A stretch of DNA of 64,000 nucleotides from an uncultured Rhodospirillaceae bacterium (GCA_937927415.1 CALBDS010000001.1:62001-126000); one strand, 5' to 3'; numbered from the stretch's first letter, positions 44,601 to 52,749 are shown. The notes: a model not told the origin generated them from the sequence alone. Numbers and translations are program-made.

Positions 44601-44768
44601 ACCGCGACCATGACCTCCCGCTTCGTGCAGACCGGAACCTCCGGCACCCTCACTCTGGCAAAAGGAGCCTTGCAGGAGGCCGTGACCATGGTCGGGGCCT
44701 ATGTTACATCCAACTTCAAGGTTCAATCCGACGGCGCCCAGGGCACCGCGGTCACCTATACCGCCTGA
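41631..44768 (+). CDS. SLS-repeat (AIDA-type) surface protein without barrel
   Basis: A 1045-residue protein made mostly of autotransporter strand-loop-strand repeats of about 19-20 residues, with recurring SSGG, TVSSGG and SGG-x-A patterns rich in Ser, Gly, Thr, Ala and Val. Repeats span about 1-515 and 665-945. Between them lies an acidic hinge (about 527-644) packed with Asp and Glu and almost no basic residue. The last 100 residues (LADSTLFSASLTGFASGSRLVF to FKVQSDGAQGTAVTYTA) form the closing module seen in repeat proteins of this class. There is no signal peptide and no C-terminal outer-membrane beta-barrel. Secretion through a type I system is one possibility. It is likely a surface adhesin glycosylated by the neighbour. 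Confidence 0.85.
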   Translation: MTIYTVSSGQTSSGLVIDSGSVLNVLSGGTAKATTVNSGGKITVSGGGRTSGTVLNTSGSENVLSGGLSVSAVGNPNGQQTLMTGGTASGTILSGGRLVASAGSTATATRILSGGALYVRAATVDSTVVSSGGVEYASGLSKNTVVFAGGHQKVGSGGVASGSVVQGGIAISAGGTASALTLSSGGQTHVSSGGVLYAATVSNGAIATTSSGGAVSGITVSSGGKLVYAGGTASGAALSSGASVALANGVTSSGAVVTPGLTLVVSNTATAVNPTVSAGAAISYAGGTIQNPTLLSGSTEYVENNATVSGLTVPPGVVMTVASNGSVAGITLSAAVLNVVGESSGTIVGPGSFECAYSGGSTLNSVVSSGGAVVYAGGAISFPTMAPGSYLWAISGAVLSNFEITSGYTLVVSSGGEVIAPHIASGGALAYAGGTVTSPSFDPGAIQLVGSGGQVSSAQVTSGVPLVACQGGVVVGATVNSGAVLGWSGGTISGGRLMPGGSYRARTMTAAARAQATGTPVAPMMVNDEDGLTDSEAASEMGDMELDFDAAMEEGLDWNIPNDLLPADAEALFAAEAQADAAAADIAGGAAVMEVAQADIDDAELAEFLADAFAGELDGEFEAMVDEQDVWNAGTDDEMDAAAGAAVPLTPTAATPSGATVTVTGSGAVAGAPAGLWFGGQFVSAGQTRTLSGGANRTVPTTTTSTSLTVSSGQRLQIYGTASNTVVATGAAAYVRGGGKAVATTLNGSGLLAVYSGATASTTTLAAGGTAVALGGAIVSGSTVSNGGWLRVSSGGQTSGTKILNGGHELVGSGGVASATTVSSGGQQVPYRGGKAIGSTVSSGGHVLVSSGGITNTVTLLNGGSQIVSQGGRANGTRVSAGGVLAVSSGGVASGSIVSAGSLTVSSGGVVSASTVSSGGAMTVSSGGTVTGGLVLAGGSALVSGTTAAGQTVTFSGAGASLSLADSTLFSASLTGFASGSRLVFSDFAYTATMTSRFVQTGTSGTLTLAKGALQEAVTMVGAYVTSNFKVQSDGAQGTAVTYTA
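41640..44460 (+). repeat. Strand-loop-strand repeat arrays
   Basis: Protein-level tandem repeats of about 57-60 bp within the surface-protein gene, broken by the acidic hinge at about 43210-43560. Codon-level copies such as agcagcggcgg recur but are diverged, so the array is old or under diversifying selection rather than a recent expansion. Confidence 0.7.
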
Positions 44769-44785
44769 CCGGCCGACTGTATGGG

Positions 44786-44813
44786 ACGGCCCCTTCCGAT
44801 GGGAAGGGGCCGT
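44786..44813. terminator. Bidirectional terminator
   Basis: acggccccttcc (44786-44797) pairs with ggaaggggccgt (44802-44813) around gatg, followed by TTCACTT on the plus strand. It lies between the stop of the surface protein and that of coaD, which converge here. Confidence 0.8.
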
Positions 44814-44814
44814 T

Positions 44815-45357
44815 TCACTTCAGCGTTTGCAACCTTTTGGTGTCATCGCCGTTGGTCTTTTCCAGCGCAAAGCGGTCTGCCAGATGCACCGCCACGCGGG
44901 GCGATACGAAATGGGCGATATCGCCGCCCAGACGGCCGATCTCTTTCACAAACCGGGACGAGATGAACTGATGCCGTTCGGACGCCATGAGGAACATGGT
45001 TTCCACCTTCGGATTCAGCCGGGCGTTCATCCCCGCCATCTGGAATTCATATTCAAAGTCGGAAACGGCGCGCAGGCCGCGGATGATGACGCCGGCGCCG
45101 ATCTCCACCGCGAAATGCATCAGCAGCGAGTCGAACGCCCGCACCTCGATGCTGACGCCGTTGTTGAGCGCCGCGACATCCTCGCGGACCATGCTCACCC
45201 GCTCGTCGGTGGAAAACAGCGGCCCCTTTCCGGCGTTGCGCGCCACCCCGACCACCAGATGATCCACCAGCCGCGAGGCACGCTGGATGATATCCAGGTG
45301 CCCGTTGGTGATGGGGTCGAAGGTGCCCGGATAGACCCCGATGCGGCGCTTGGACAT
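44815..45357 (-). CDS. coaD: Phosphopantetheine adenylyltransferase
   Basis: A 180-residue nucleotidyltransferase that converts 4'-phosphopantetheine and ATP into dephospho-CoA. The HxGH-type motif TNGH ends at His20 after GTFDP (11-15), and the second signature ISSRFVKE is at about 128-135. Length and pattern are standard. The ATG at 45357 lies 22 bp after the gyrA stop, so it is probably cotranscribed with gyrA, an order common in alphaproteobacteria. Confidence 0.95.
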   Translation of the reverse strand: MSKRRIGVYPGTFDPITNGHLDIIQRASRLVDHLVVGVARNAGKGPLFSTDERVSMVREDVAALNNGVSIEVRAFDSLLMHFAVEIGAGVIIRGLRAVSDFEYEFQMAGMNARLNPKVETMFLMASERHQFISSRFVKEIGRLGGDIAHFVSPRVAVHLADRFALEKTNGDDTKRLQTLK

Positions 45358-45379
45358 GCTGGACCTCTTCTCCACGTCA

Positions 45380-48130
45380 TCACGCCGTCGGCGGGGTGGA
45401 GTCGTCCTCCACGCCCGCGGAAGCGGCCGTCCCGTTTGCATCACCGTCGCCGTCGTCCGCGATGGACGCCACCGACACCACCCGTTCGTCGGCACCGACG
45501 CGGAACAGCGTCACGCCCAGGGTCTTGCGTCCGGCCACCCGCACATCGTGCAACGGCATGCGGATCACCTGCCCGCCGTTGGTGACCATCATCACCTGAT
45601 GGGTTTCCTCGACCGGGAACGCGGCGACCACCGCCCCGTTGCGATCCGCCATCTCCATGTTCCAGATGCCCTGACCGCCGCGTCCGGCGATGCGGTATTC
45701 ATAGGACGAGGTGCGCTTGCCATAGCCGCGGTCCGACACGGTCAGGATGTACTGCTCCTGCCGCTTCAGTTCCTCGTACCGTTCAGGGGTCAGGGTGACG
45801 GTATCGGCGGGCACCTCGTCGGCCTCCGGTGCGGCCTCGCCCACCATGTCCAGCCCCTCTTCCCGCTTCATGCGCAGGAAGGCGGCGCGTTCCTCCGGGG
45901 TGGCGTCCACATGGCGCAGGATCGACATGGACACCACCTCGTCGGTGTCGCCCAGCTTGATGCCGCGCACGCCGGTGGAGGTGCGGCCGGCAAAGACGCG
46001 CACGTCGCCGACGGGGAAACGGATGCACTTGCCGGCACTGGTGGCCAGCAGCACGTCGTCGGCCTCGTCGCAGGTGCGCACCGCGATCAGCCGCTCGCCC
46101 TCTTCCTCCAGCTTCATGGCGATCAGGCCGTTGGAGCGGATGTTCTGGAAATCGGACAGGCGGTTGCGCCGCACGTTACCCTTCGACGTGGCGAACATGA
46201 CGTGCAGGTTGGCCCAGGCGGCCTCATCCTCCGCCAGCGGCATGACGGTGGAGATGGTCTCCCCCTCCTCCAACGGCAGCAGGTTGACGAAGGCCTTGCC
46301 GCGCGACTGCGGATTGCCCAGCGGCAGGCGCCACACCTTCAGCGTATAGACCAGCCCGCGGGTGGAGAACACCAGGAGCGGCGTGTGGGTGTTGGCGACG
46401 AACAGGTCGGCCACCGCATCCTCGGCCTTGGTGCTCATGCCCGCCCGACCCTTGCCGCCGCGCTTCTGCGCGCGGTAGGTGGACAGCGGCGTGCGCTTCA
46501 CATAGCCCGACTGGCTGACGGTGACGACCATATCCTCGCGCTGGATCAGGTCCTCGATGTCGGCTTCGAATTCCAGTTCCAGGATTTCGGTGCGGCGGGG
46601 GGTGCCGAACCGTTCCTTCATATCCACCAGCTCGTCGCGCAGGATGCCCAGCAGCTTGGCGCGGTTGGCCAGGGTTTCCAGGAAATCCACGATCTGGTCG
46701 GTGACGTCCTTCAGTTCCGCCCCGATCTTGTCGCGCTCCAGCCCGGTCAGGCGGTGCAGGCGCAGATCCAGGATGGCGCGGGCCTGCTGTTCCGACAGGC
46801 GGTAGGTGCCGCCGGGGCCGATGCCGCGGCCCGGCTCGTCGATCAGTTCGATCAGCGGACCGACATCGTGCACCGGCCAGTCGCGGGCCATCATCTCCTC
46901 GCGCGCCCACACCGGATCGGGGGCCGAGCGGATGAGCCGGATCATCTCGTCGATGTTGGCGACCGCCACCGCCAGACCGACCAAGGTGTGGGCGCGTTCG
47001 CGCGCCTTGCCCAGCAGGTATTCGGTGCGCCGCGTGATGACCTGTTCGCGGAAGCGCAGGAAGGCGGTGATGATGGCCTTCAGGTTCATCAATTCCGGAC
47101 GGCCGCCGTTGAGGGCCAGGGAATTGACGCCGAAGGTGGTCTGAAGCTGGGTGTGGCGGTAAAGCTGGTTCAGCACCACGTCGGGCACCGCGTCGCGCTT
47201 CAGCTCGATCACCACGCGCACGCCGTCGCGGTCGGATTCGTCGCGCAGGTCGGCGATGCCCTCGACGGTCTTGTCGGTCACCACCTCGCCGATGCGTTCC
47301 AGCAGCTTGGACTTGTTCACCTGATACGGGATCTCGGTGACGATGATCGCCATCCGGTCCTTGCGCACCTCTTCGATTTCGGTGCGCGCGCGCATGACCA
47401 CCGAGCCGCGCCCGGTGTGGAAGGCCGAGCGGATGCCCGACCGCCCGAGAATCAGCCCGCCCGTGGGGAAATCCGGCCCCGGAATGAGGTCGATCAGCTC
47501 GTCGATGGTGATGTCGGGGTTATCGACCGTGGCACAGCAGGCGTCGATCACCTCCCCCAGATTGTGGGTGGGGATGTTGGTTGCCATGCCGACCGCGATG
47601 CCGCCGGCCCCGTTCACCAGCAGATTGGGGAAGCGCGCCGGGATCACCGTCGGCTCGCGGCCCGAATCGTCGTAGCTGGCCTGGAAATCGACGGTGTCCT
47701 TGTCGATGTCGTCCAGCAGGGCTTCCGCCGCCTTGGCCAGCCGCGCTTCGGTGTAGCGCATGGCCGCGGGCGGGTCGCCGTCCATGGAGCCGAAGTTCCC
47801 CTGGCCGTCGATCAGCGGCAGCCGCATGGAGAAATCCTGCGCCATGCGCACCATGGCGTCATAGATCGAGGAGTCGCCGTGGGGGTGATATTTACCCATC
47901 ACGTCGCCGACGATGCGGGCGGATTTCTTGTACGGCTTGGTCGAATCGTACCCGCCCTCTTTCATCGCATAGAGGATGCGGCGGTGAACGGGTTTCAATC
48001 CGTCGCGCACATCCGGCAGAGCGCGGCTGACGATCACGCTCATGGCGTAATCGAGGTACGAGCGCCGCATCTCGTCTTCGATCGTGACCGGCGCGATGTC
48101 GAAAGCGGGGGAGGTCGGGGTCGTGCTCAA
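45380..48130 (-). CDS. gyrA: DNA gyrase subunit A
   Basis: A 916-residue GyrA, which cuts and passes DNA in the GyrA2GyrB2 enzyme that introduces negative supercoils. The catalytic tyrosine is Tyr126 (AAMRYTE). The quinolone region reads HPHGDSSIYD (82-91), with Ser87 and Asp91 at the positions of E. coli Ser83 and Asp87, i.e. wild-type. The tower and coiled-coil parts follow, and the C-terminal beta-pinwheel (about 540-880) contains the GyrA box QKRGGKG and later YRIAGRGGQG. The start is a TTG (MSTTPTS) because no upstream ATG exists and the conserved DIAPVTIEDEM begins at residue 11. The tail is acidic and low-complexity. Confidence 0.96.
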   Translation of the reverse strand: MSTTPTSPAFDIAPVTIEDEMRRSYLDYAMSVIVSRALPDVRDGLKPVHRRILYAMKEGGYDSTKPYKKSARIVGDVMGKYHPHGDSSIYDAMVRMAQDFSMRLPLIDGQGNFGSMDGDPPAAMRYTEARLAKAAEALLDDIDKDTVDFQASYDDSGREPTVIPARFPNLLVNGAGGIAVGMATNIPTHNLGEVIDACCATVDNPDITIDELIDLIPGPDFPTGGLILGRSGIRSAFHTGRGSVVMRARTEIEEVRKDRMAIIVTEIPYQVNKSKLLERIGEVVTDKTVEGIADLRDESDRDGVRVVIELKRDAVPDVVLNQLYRHTQLQTTFGVNSLALNGGRPELMNLKAIITAFLRFREQVITRRTEYLLGKARERAHTLVGLAVAVANIDEMIRLIRSAPDPVWAREEMMARDWPVHDVGPLIELIDEPGRGIGPGGTYRLSEQQARAILDLRLHRLTGLERDKIGAELKDVTDQIVDFLETLANRAKLLGILRDELVDMKERFGTPRRTEILELEFEADIEDLIQREDMVVTVSQSGYVKRTPLSTYRAQKRGGKGRAGMSTKAEDAVADLFVANTHTPLLVFSTRGLVYTLKVWRLPLGNPQSRGKAFVNLLPLEEGETISTVMPLAEDEAAWANLHVMFATSKGNVRRNRLSDFQNIRSNGLIAMKLEEEGERLIAVRTCDEADDVLLATSAGKCIRFPVGDVRVFAGRTSTGVRGIKLGDTDEVVSMSILRHVDATPEERAAFLRMKREEGLDMVGEAAPEADEVPADTVTLTPERYEELKRQEQYILTVSDRGYGKRTSSYEYRIAGRGGQGIWNMEMADRNGAVVAAFPVEETHQVMMVTNGGQVIRMPLHDVRVAGRKTLGVTLFRVGADERVVSVASIADDGDGDANGTAASAGVEDDSTPPTA

Positions 48131-48369
48131 GAAACGAAGCTCTCGCTTTAACGGGTACGGCGGGCGGGGTGTCGTTCACGCGGGCCGGACGCCGTTCAGC
48201 ACAGGCACGCCCACCTTTTTACCAGTTTCCGCATGTGCTCACAACGGTCGGGGCGCGGTCCGGTGCCGGGAAAGTCGTCGTTTGCCGTAAAAAACATCAG
48301 CCGATGGAACCGGAAAAGCCGCGGGAACCCCGGCCCCCGCCCACCGTTGTGGTGGAAAGGAGGTCCGCC

Positions 48370-48573
48370 ATGTTCCCACCCATTCCTTATTATCATACCG
48401 GCTTTTACGAGACCGACGGCGACCCGCCGGGCCGCGAACCGCCGGAGGTCCCGCCCAGCGCCCCACCGGCCACCCCGGAACCGCGGGTGACGCCCAACCC
48501 GGATATCCCGCCGGAGGTCACCCCGCCGGTGGAGACACCCCCACCGGCCGTCCCGCCGCCGACTCAAGCCTGA
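48370..48573 (+). CDS. Small proline-rich hypothetical protein
   Basis: A 67-residue ORF with an ideal ribosome-binding site (AAGGAGG) six bases before the ATG. After MFPPIPYYHTGFYE the product is a Pro/Glu/Thr/Val-rich extension with PEVPP, PDIPPEV and VPPPT repeats, so it is probably unstructured. There is no leader. I know of no family. The good start signal supports a gene; the simple composition tempers it. Confidence 0.4.
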   Translation: MFPPIPYYHTGFYETDGDPPGREPPEVPPSAPPATPEPRVTPNPDIPPEVTPPVETPPPAVPPPTQA

Positions 48574-48595
48574 CGGCCGGGCGGCTGGGGCCGGG

Positions 48596-49897
48596 TTACT
48601 GCCGGCAGACGCGGGATACGAAATCATCGATGTCGCGGTTGAGGTCGCTGGCCCGGCGGGACAGATCCCCGGCGGACGTCAGCACCTCCCCGGCGGCGGC
48701 GCTGGCGTCGTTGGCCCCGCCGGCCACCCGCGACACCGCCCCGGCGACGGTGCGCACACCGTTGGAAGCTTCCTGGATCGACCGGCTGATTTCGCCGATG
48801 GCGGCACTCTGCTCCTCGGCGGCACCGGCGATGCCCATGGCGATGCCGTCGATGTCGCGGATCATGGTGCCCACCGCCTGGATGACCGCCGCGGTTTCCC
48901 GAGTCACCGCCTGGACCGAGGCGATCTGACGGCTGATCTGGTCGGTGGCCTGCGCCGTCTGGTTGGCGAGACTCTTCACCTCGCTGGCGACCACGGCAAA
49001 GCCCTTGCCGGCTTCGCCCGCGCGGGCGGCCTCGATGGTGGCGTTGAGCGCCAGCAGGTTGGTTTGCGACGCGATGTCGGTGATGAGCTGCACCACCGCC
49101 CCGATTTCATCGGCCGCGTTCAGCAGGGAACGGATGGTGGTGTCGGCCTGCTCCACCCGGCAGACGGATTCCTTCGCCAGATTGGCGGTGCGCGACACGC
49201 CCTGAGCCACCTCCCCCACCGCGCAGGACACTTGCGAGGTGGCGGCGGCCACGCCGTCCACATTGCCCGAGACATGCTCGGCCGCGTCCGCCGCCGACGA
49301 CGATTGGTCGAAGGTGGTGGTGGCGATGCCGCTCATGCTGCGGGACGCGGTTTCCAGTTGGGCCGCACTGGCCGACAGGCTTTGCGCCACCTCGCGGATG
49401 TTGGCGCCGATGCGGGTAGCGCTTTCCACGAAGGCGTGGCTCTTGCGCTCCATGGCCTCAAGCCCGGCGTTCACCCGGCCGGAGAAGGTGGCGAAATCGC
49501 CGGTCATGCCCACGGTGACGATGCGGCGGAAGTAATGCCCTTGTGCTGCGTACTGCATGGCGGCGTTGGCTTCCTTGCCGAAGGATTCCACCCGGTCCAG
49601 CAGACGGTTGACGTTGCGCTGCATCTCCGCCACGCCGTCGGTGCCGCGGATGCGCAGGATGCGCGGCTCCAGGTTCCCCTGTTCGGCGGCGGACAGCACG
49701 GCGTTGGCCCGCGCGACCGCCGACACCACCCGACCGGCCCAGCGGGCGGCCAGCAGTGCTGCCAGCAGACACACGGTCCCCAGAGCAATGGCGATTCCGT
49801 CGCCCCCGACCGCCCCATAGCCGATCTGCACCAGGGACAGGAGAATCAGGACCAGAACGGCCGGATACCCGTTAAAGGCTGAAGACGAATTCGTCAT
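48596..49897 (-). CDS. Membrane MCP lacking its own sensor, partner of an Aer-type PAS protein
   Basis: A 433-residue receptor with two closely spaced membrane helices (about 9-28 and 31-50) and no periplasmic domain. A HAMP-like segment (about 52-105) and the signalling domain (about 150-430) follow, with tip LALNATIEAARAGEAGKGF. This is the back half of an Aer aerotaxis receptor. Its start overlaps the 3' end of the upstream PAS gene by 26 bases, so the two are coupled in translation and likely form one receptor in trans. The start at 49897 follows AAGGGG. Confidence 0.9.
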   Translation of the reverse strand: MTNSSSAFNGYPAVLVLILLSLVQIGYGAVGGDGIAIALGTVCLLAALLAARWAGRVVSAVARANAVLSAAEQGNLEPRILRIRGTDGVAEMQRNVNRLLDRVESFGKEANAAMQYAAQGHYFRRIVTVGMTGDFATFSGRVNAGLEAMERKSHAFVESATRIGANIREVAQSLSASAAQLETASRSMSGIATTTFDQSSSAADAAEHVSGNVDGVAAATSQVSCAVGEVAQGVSRTANLAKESVCRVEQADTTIRSLLNAADEIGAVVQLITDIASQTNLLALNATIEAARAGEAGKGFAVVASEVKSLANQTAQATDQISRQIASVQAVTRETAAVIQAVGTMIRDIDGIAMGIAGAAEEQSAAIGEISRSIQEASNGVRTVAGAVSRVAGGANDASAAAGEVLTSAGDLSRRASDLNRDIDDFVSRVCRQ

Positions 49898-50396
49898 AGC
49901 TTGCCCCTTTTTCCTGCAGAATCGACTGAAGCAGGGCGCCACCCGCCTGCATGCCCTCTTTCCGGTCGGTGTGCTTGGCCTCTTCCGCCCGCAGCGCGGC
50001 GTACAGGCCGGTGGCCGCCGTCACCGCCGCCCGCGACGGGACCCGCCGGCTGGAGTGGTAGCCGGTGATGGCCGTGCCGCCGGAATAGACCGGCGTCACA
50101 TGGGCCAGAACCCAGTAATGGTCGCCGTTCTTCGCCAGATTGACCACATAGGCGAAAATCTCGTGCCCGGCGGCGATGCGGTCCCACAACAGCTTGAACA
50201 CACAGCGCGGCATGTCCGGATGGCGGATCACGCTGTGGGGACGGCCCAGAAGATCATCCTCGGCAAAACCGCTGACCCGCATGAAAACGTCGTTGGCGTA
50301 GGTGATGACGCCCTTCAGATCGGTTTTCGAGACGATGATTTCGTTTGGATGGAAAGTCCGCTCACGCCCCGTCGGAGCCGCCGTCAGACGCACCAT
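49872..50396 (-). CDS. Aer-type PAS sensor protein
   Basis: A 174-residue soluble protein with one PAS domain (about 15-120) of the Aer kind: GRPHSVIRHPDMPR (51-64) and KNGDHYWVLAHVTPVY (89-104) are near-identical to the motif set around the FAD site of E. coli Aer. It would sense redox state or oxygen via FAD. The C-terminal 50 residues are helical and could dock to the MCP encoded downstream. GAGGGTG precedes the ATG at 50396. In classical Aer the PAS, membrane anchor and signalling domain are one chain; here they are split. Confidence 0.85.
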   Translation of the reverse strand: MVRLTAAPTGRERTFHPNEIIVSKTDLKGVITYANDVFMRVSGFAEDDLLGRPHSVIRHPDMPRCVFKLLWDRIAAGHEIFAYVVNLAKNGDHYWVLAHVTPVYSGGTAITGYHSSRRVPSRAAVTAATGLYAALRAEEAKHTDRKEGMQAGGALLQSILQEKGASYDEFVFSL

Positions 50397-50408
50397 GACA
50401 CCCTCGTC

Positions 50409-50431
50409 CGCGCGAATAAAATTATCGCGCG
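50409..50431. promoter_or_regulatory. Dyad in the leader of the PAS-MCP operon
   Basis: CGCGCGA (50409-50415) and TCGCGCG (50425-50431) flank a nine-base A/T-rich centre just upstream of the PAS gene ribosome-binding site. In RNA it could form a hairpin near the start; in DNA it could be an operator. Confidence 0.35.
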
Positions 50432-50481
50432 AGAAAATAGTTAAGCAGCACACGTTCCGGATTTGAATCGTGCCTGGAGTA

Positions 50482-50499
50482 TTGATTCGCAACAATCAA
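50482..50499. promoter_or_regulatory. TTGATT-N6-AATCAA palindrome
   Basis: A perfect 6-bp inverted repeat with a six-base spacer, about 90 bp upstream of the Aer-type PAS gene and 18 bp past the stop of the GNAT gene. It resembles an FNR half-site pair but the spacing is too wide for FNR. Confidence 0.35.
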
Positions 50500-50517
50500 C
50501 TGTAAAGCGGAATCGAA

Positions 50518-51036
50518 TTAAAAAGAGAGGTGGTTATGCTGCCGGTACAGAACATGGGGCAGCCCCGAATAGATGAAATTACGCTCATATGAGAAGCCGC
50601 TTTTTTCCATCACCCGCCGGGACAGAGCGTTGCTCGGCAATGTAAACGAAACAAGACTGGGGAAGCGCAACCGTTCAAAGGCAATATTGGTCAGAGTTAC
50701 AGCCATTTCGGTGGCGATCCCCTGCCCCCACCACCGCGTGCTGTAGCCATACAGCAGCTCATCCTCATAAACCCCATCCAGGGGAAGACGGCGCAAACCC
50801 GCCCGACCGACGAAAGCGCCGGTGGCGGCATCACGGACCGCCCACAGACCGAAGCCATACTCGTCCCAATGGGCGTTCACCCGGCCGAGGAAGGCATGGG
50901 TTTCCTCCTCCGACCACAGCCGCCCACCCAGGGTCGCCATCACCGCCGGATCGGTGTGCATGCGGAAAATATCGTCGAAATCGGCCATCCCCAGACGCCG
51001 GGCGGTCAGACGGTCGGTCCGGAATTCCTCAAGCAC
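50518..51036 (-). CDS. GNAT-family N-acetyltransferase
   Basis: A 172-residue acetyltransferase of the RimJ/RimL-like branch. TDRLTARRLGMADFD opens the fold, and RWWGQGIATEMAVTL is the acetyl-CoA pyrophosphate loop. LPSNALSRRVMEKSGF is the final conserved element. Substrates of this group include ribosomal proteins, small amines and antibiotics; none can be chosen here. It lies downstream of the cyclase gene on the same strand with a 75-bp gap. Confidence 0.88.
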   Translation of the reverse strand: MLEEFRTDRLTARRLGMADFDDIFRMHTDPAVMATLGGRLWSEEETHAFLGRVNAHWDEYGFGLWAVRDAATGAFVGRAGLRRLPLDGVYEDELLYGYSTRWWGQGIATEMAVTLTNIAFERLRFPSLVSFTLPSNALSRRVMEKSGFSYERNFIYSGLPHVLYRQHNHLSF

Positions 51037-51111
51037 GGCATCCCCCTTTCACAGACCGAACACACCGGACCGGCCCCATGCGGCACCGGCCAAAGGGCAC
51101 GCCAATGGGGA

Positions 51112-52749
51112 TCACATCCCGCTTTCGTACACCATCACCCGGTTCCGCCCCTCGCGCTTGGCCCGGTAAAGGGCAAGGTCGGCGCGGTGTATCGCCTTTT
51201 CCAAGGTGTCGCTGTGGATGTCCACCGCGGAAATCCCGATGCTGGCGGTCAGGGTGATGCGGTCGCGCGACACCGGGATCACCAGCCGCGACAGGTTGCG
51301 CCGCAGCCGGTCGGCCACCACCCGGCATTCGTCGGTGGTGGTGCCCGGCAGCGCCACCACGAATTCCTCGCCCCCCAGCCGGCCCAGCACGTCGTATTCG
51401 CGCAGGCTGGTGTTGCAGGCGCTGGCCACCATGCGCAGGGCATCGTCGCCCACCGCGTGGCCATAGGTGTCGTTGACCCGCTTGAAATGATCCACGTCGA
51501 GAACCAGAACCGACATGGGTTCGTTGAAGCGCAGGGCGCGGGCAAGCTGCTGCCGGGCCATTTCCATGAAGGACCGGCGGTTGTAGATGCCGGTCAGCGG
51601 ATCGCGGGATGCCATTTCCCGCAACGCCTCTTCCATGTTGCGGCGTTCGGTGTAGTCGTAGATCCAGGCCAGATTGACCGCCACGCCGTTGATGACCGCG
51701 TGGTTGACGGTGAACAGGGTCCAGAACGGCGAATCATCGACGCGCTTGAACTGCACCTCCATGTTCATCACCGCTTCGCCGGCCTTCAGCCGTTCCACCA
51801 CCCGTTCCCGCTGGGCATCGTCCACGTAATAGTCGCGCGCCCGCGACCCCACGATACGGTCGCGGTCCAGCCCCACCAGTTCGGCAAAGCGGGTGTTGGC
51901 GAAGATGATGATGCCGTTGTCGCGGCGGGACACCGACACGCCGATGGGGCTTTGCTCCAGGATCATCTGCAGCCGGGCGCCGGTGGAATCGTCGCTGCTC
52001 AGGTCATGGATGACGCCCAGGATGCCGCCGAACTGCCCGTCGGTGCCACGGAACACCGATTTGGAGATCCGCACCTTGTGCAGGGTGCCGTCCGCGTGCG
52101 GAACAAGCTCCTCATACACACGCTGCCCCCACGATGCCTGAAGCTCGCGGTCCATGTCCTCGTGCGCGGCGGCAAGATTCGGGTCCATCATGCAGGACGA
52201 GGTTTGGGCAATCAGATTGCGCCGCGACAGGCCGATGAAGCGTTCGAAGGCGTCGTTGCAATCGACGAACCGCCCGTCGGCATCCTTGATGAACACCGGC
52301 ACCGGCAGGGTTTCGAACAGCACATCCTTCAGCAGCATCTGGTCGCGCAGGGCCGCTTCCGCCCGGCGGTGGTGGCTGACGTCGGTCACCACCCGCACCT
52401 CGCACGCCGTCCCATCCGGGGCGGTGGCGGGCGACGCCGCTTCCCACACCCAGACGAAATCACCGTCGCGGCAACGGTAGCGCCGTTCCCGTCCGGTGCG
52501 GGGCTGGAGCGGCAAGCCCTGGTCGGGCATCGGGTCGGCCGCCTGGAAAAGGTCCGCCCGTTCCCCGGCCAATTCGCCATAGGGATAGCCCAGAAGCTCG
52601 TGCAAAGCGGAGTTGGCGAAGAGGATGCGGCCATCGGCGGCCACCACGCACACGCCGGCCGGCAGCGCGTCGAACGTGGCCCACGGCGCCGACGCTTCCG
52701 TCCCCGTTTCGTTCATGCCCGCCACCGTGGTGCCCATCGCTTCCAGCAT
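51112..52749 (-). CDS. Diguanylate cyclase with three PAS domains
   Basis: A 545-residue cytoplasmic protein. Three PAS domains occupy about 22-130, 140-255 and 260-375; the GGDEF domain is at about 378-540. The active site is GGEEF (459-463), a catalytically competent variant, and an RxxD inhibitory site, REYD, stands at 450-453, five residues before it, so product inhibition is likely. It makes cyclic di-GMP from two GTP in response to a cytoplasmic signal such as redox, oxygen or a ligand. No membrane helix is seen. Confidence 0.92.
   Translation of the reverse strand: MLEAMGTTVAGMNETGTEASAPWATFDALPAGVCVVAADGRILFANSALHELLGYPYGELAGERADLFQAADPMPDQGLPLQPRTGRERRYRCRDGDFVWVWEAASPATAPDGTACEVRVVTDVSHHRRAEAALRDQMLLKDVLFETLPVPVFIKDADGRFVDCNDAFERFIGLSRRNLIAQTSSCMMDPNLAAAHEDMDRELQASWGQRVYEELVPHADGTLHKVRISKSVFRGTDGQFGGILGVIHDLSSDDSTGARLQMILEQSPIGVSVSRRDNGIIIFANTRFAELVGLDRDRIVGSRARDYYVDDAQRERVVERLKAGEAVMNMEVQFKRVDDSPFWTLFTVNHAVINGVAVNLAWIYDYTERRNMEEALREMASRDPLTGIYNRRSFMEMARQQLARALRFNEPMSVLVLDVDHFKRVNDTYGHAVGDDALRMVASACNTSLREYDVLGRLGGEEFVVALPGTTTDECRVVADRLRRNLSRLVIPVSRDRITLTASIGISAVDIHSDTLEKAIHRADLALYRAKREGRNRVMVYESGM

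Noticed and set aside
41631..44768. Classical autotransporter
   Set aside because: No Sec leader and no C-terminal outer-membrane barrel are encoded, so the type V secretion label does not apply despite the repeat type.
45341..48151. 936-codon open frame on the plus strand
   Set aside because: It mirrors gyrA and has a simple His/Gly/Val composition typical of antisense frames in GC-rich DNA.
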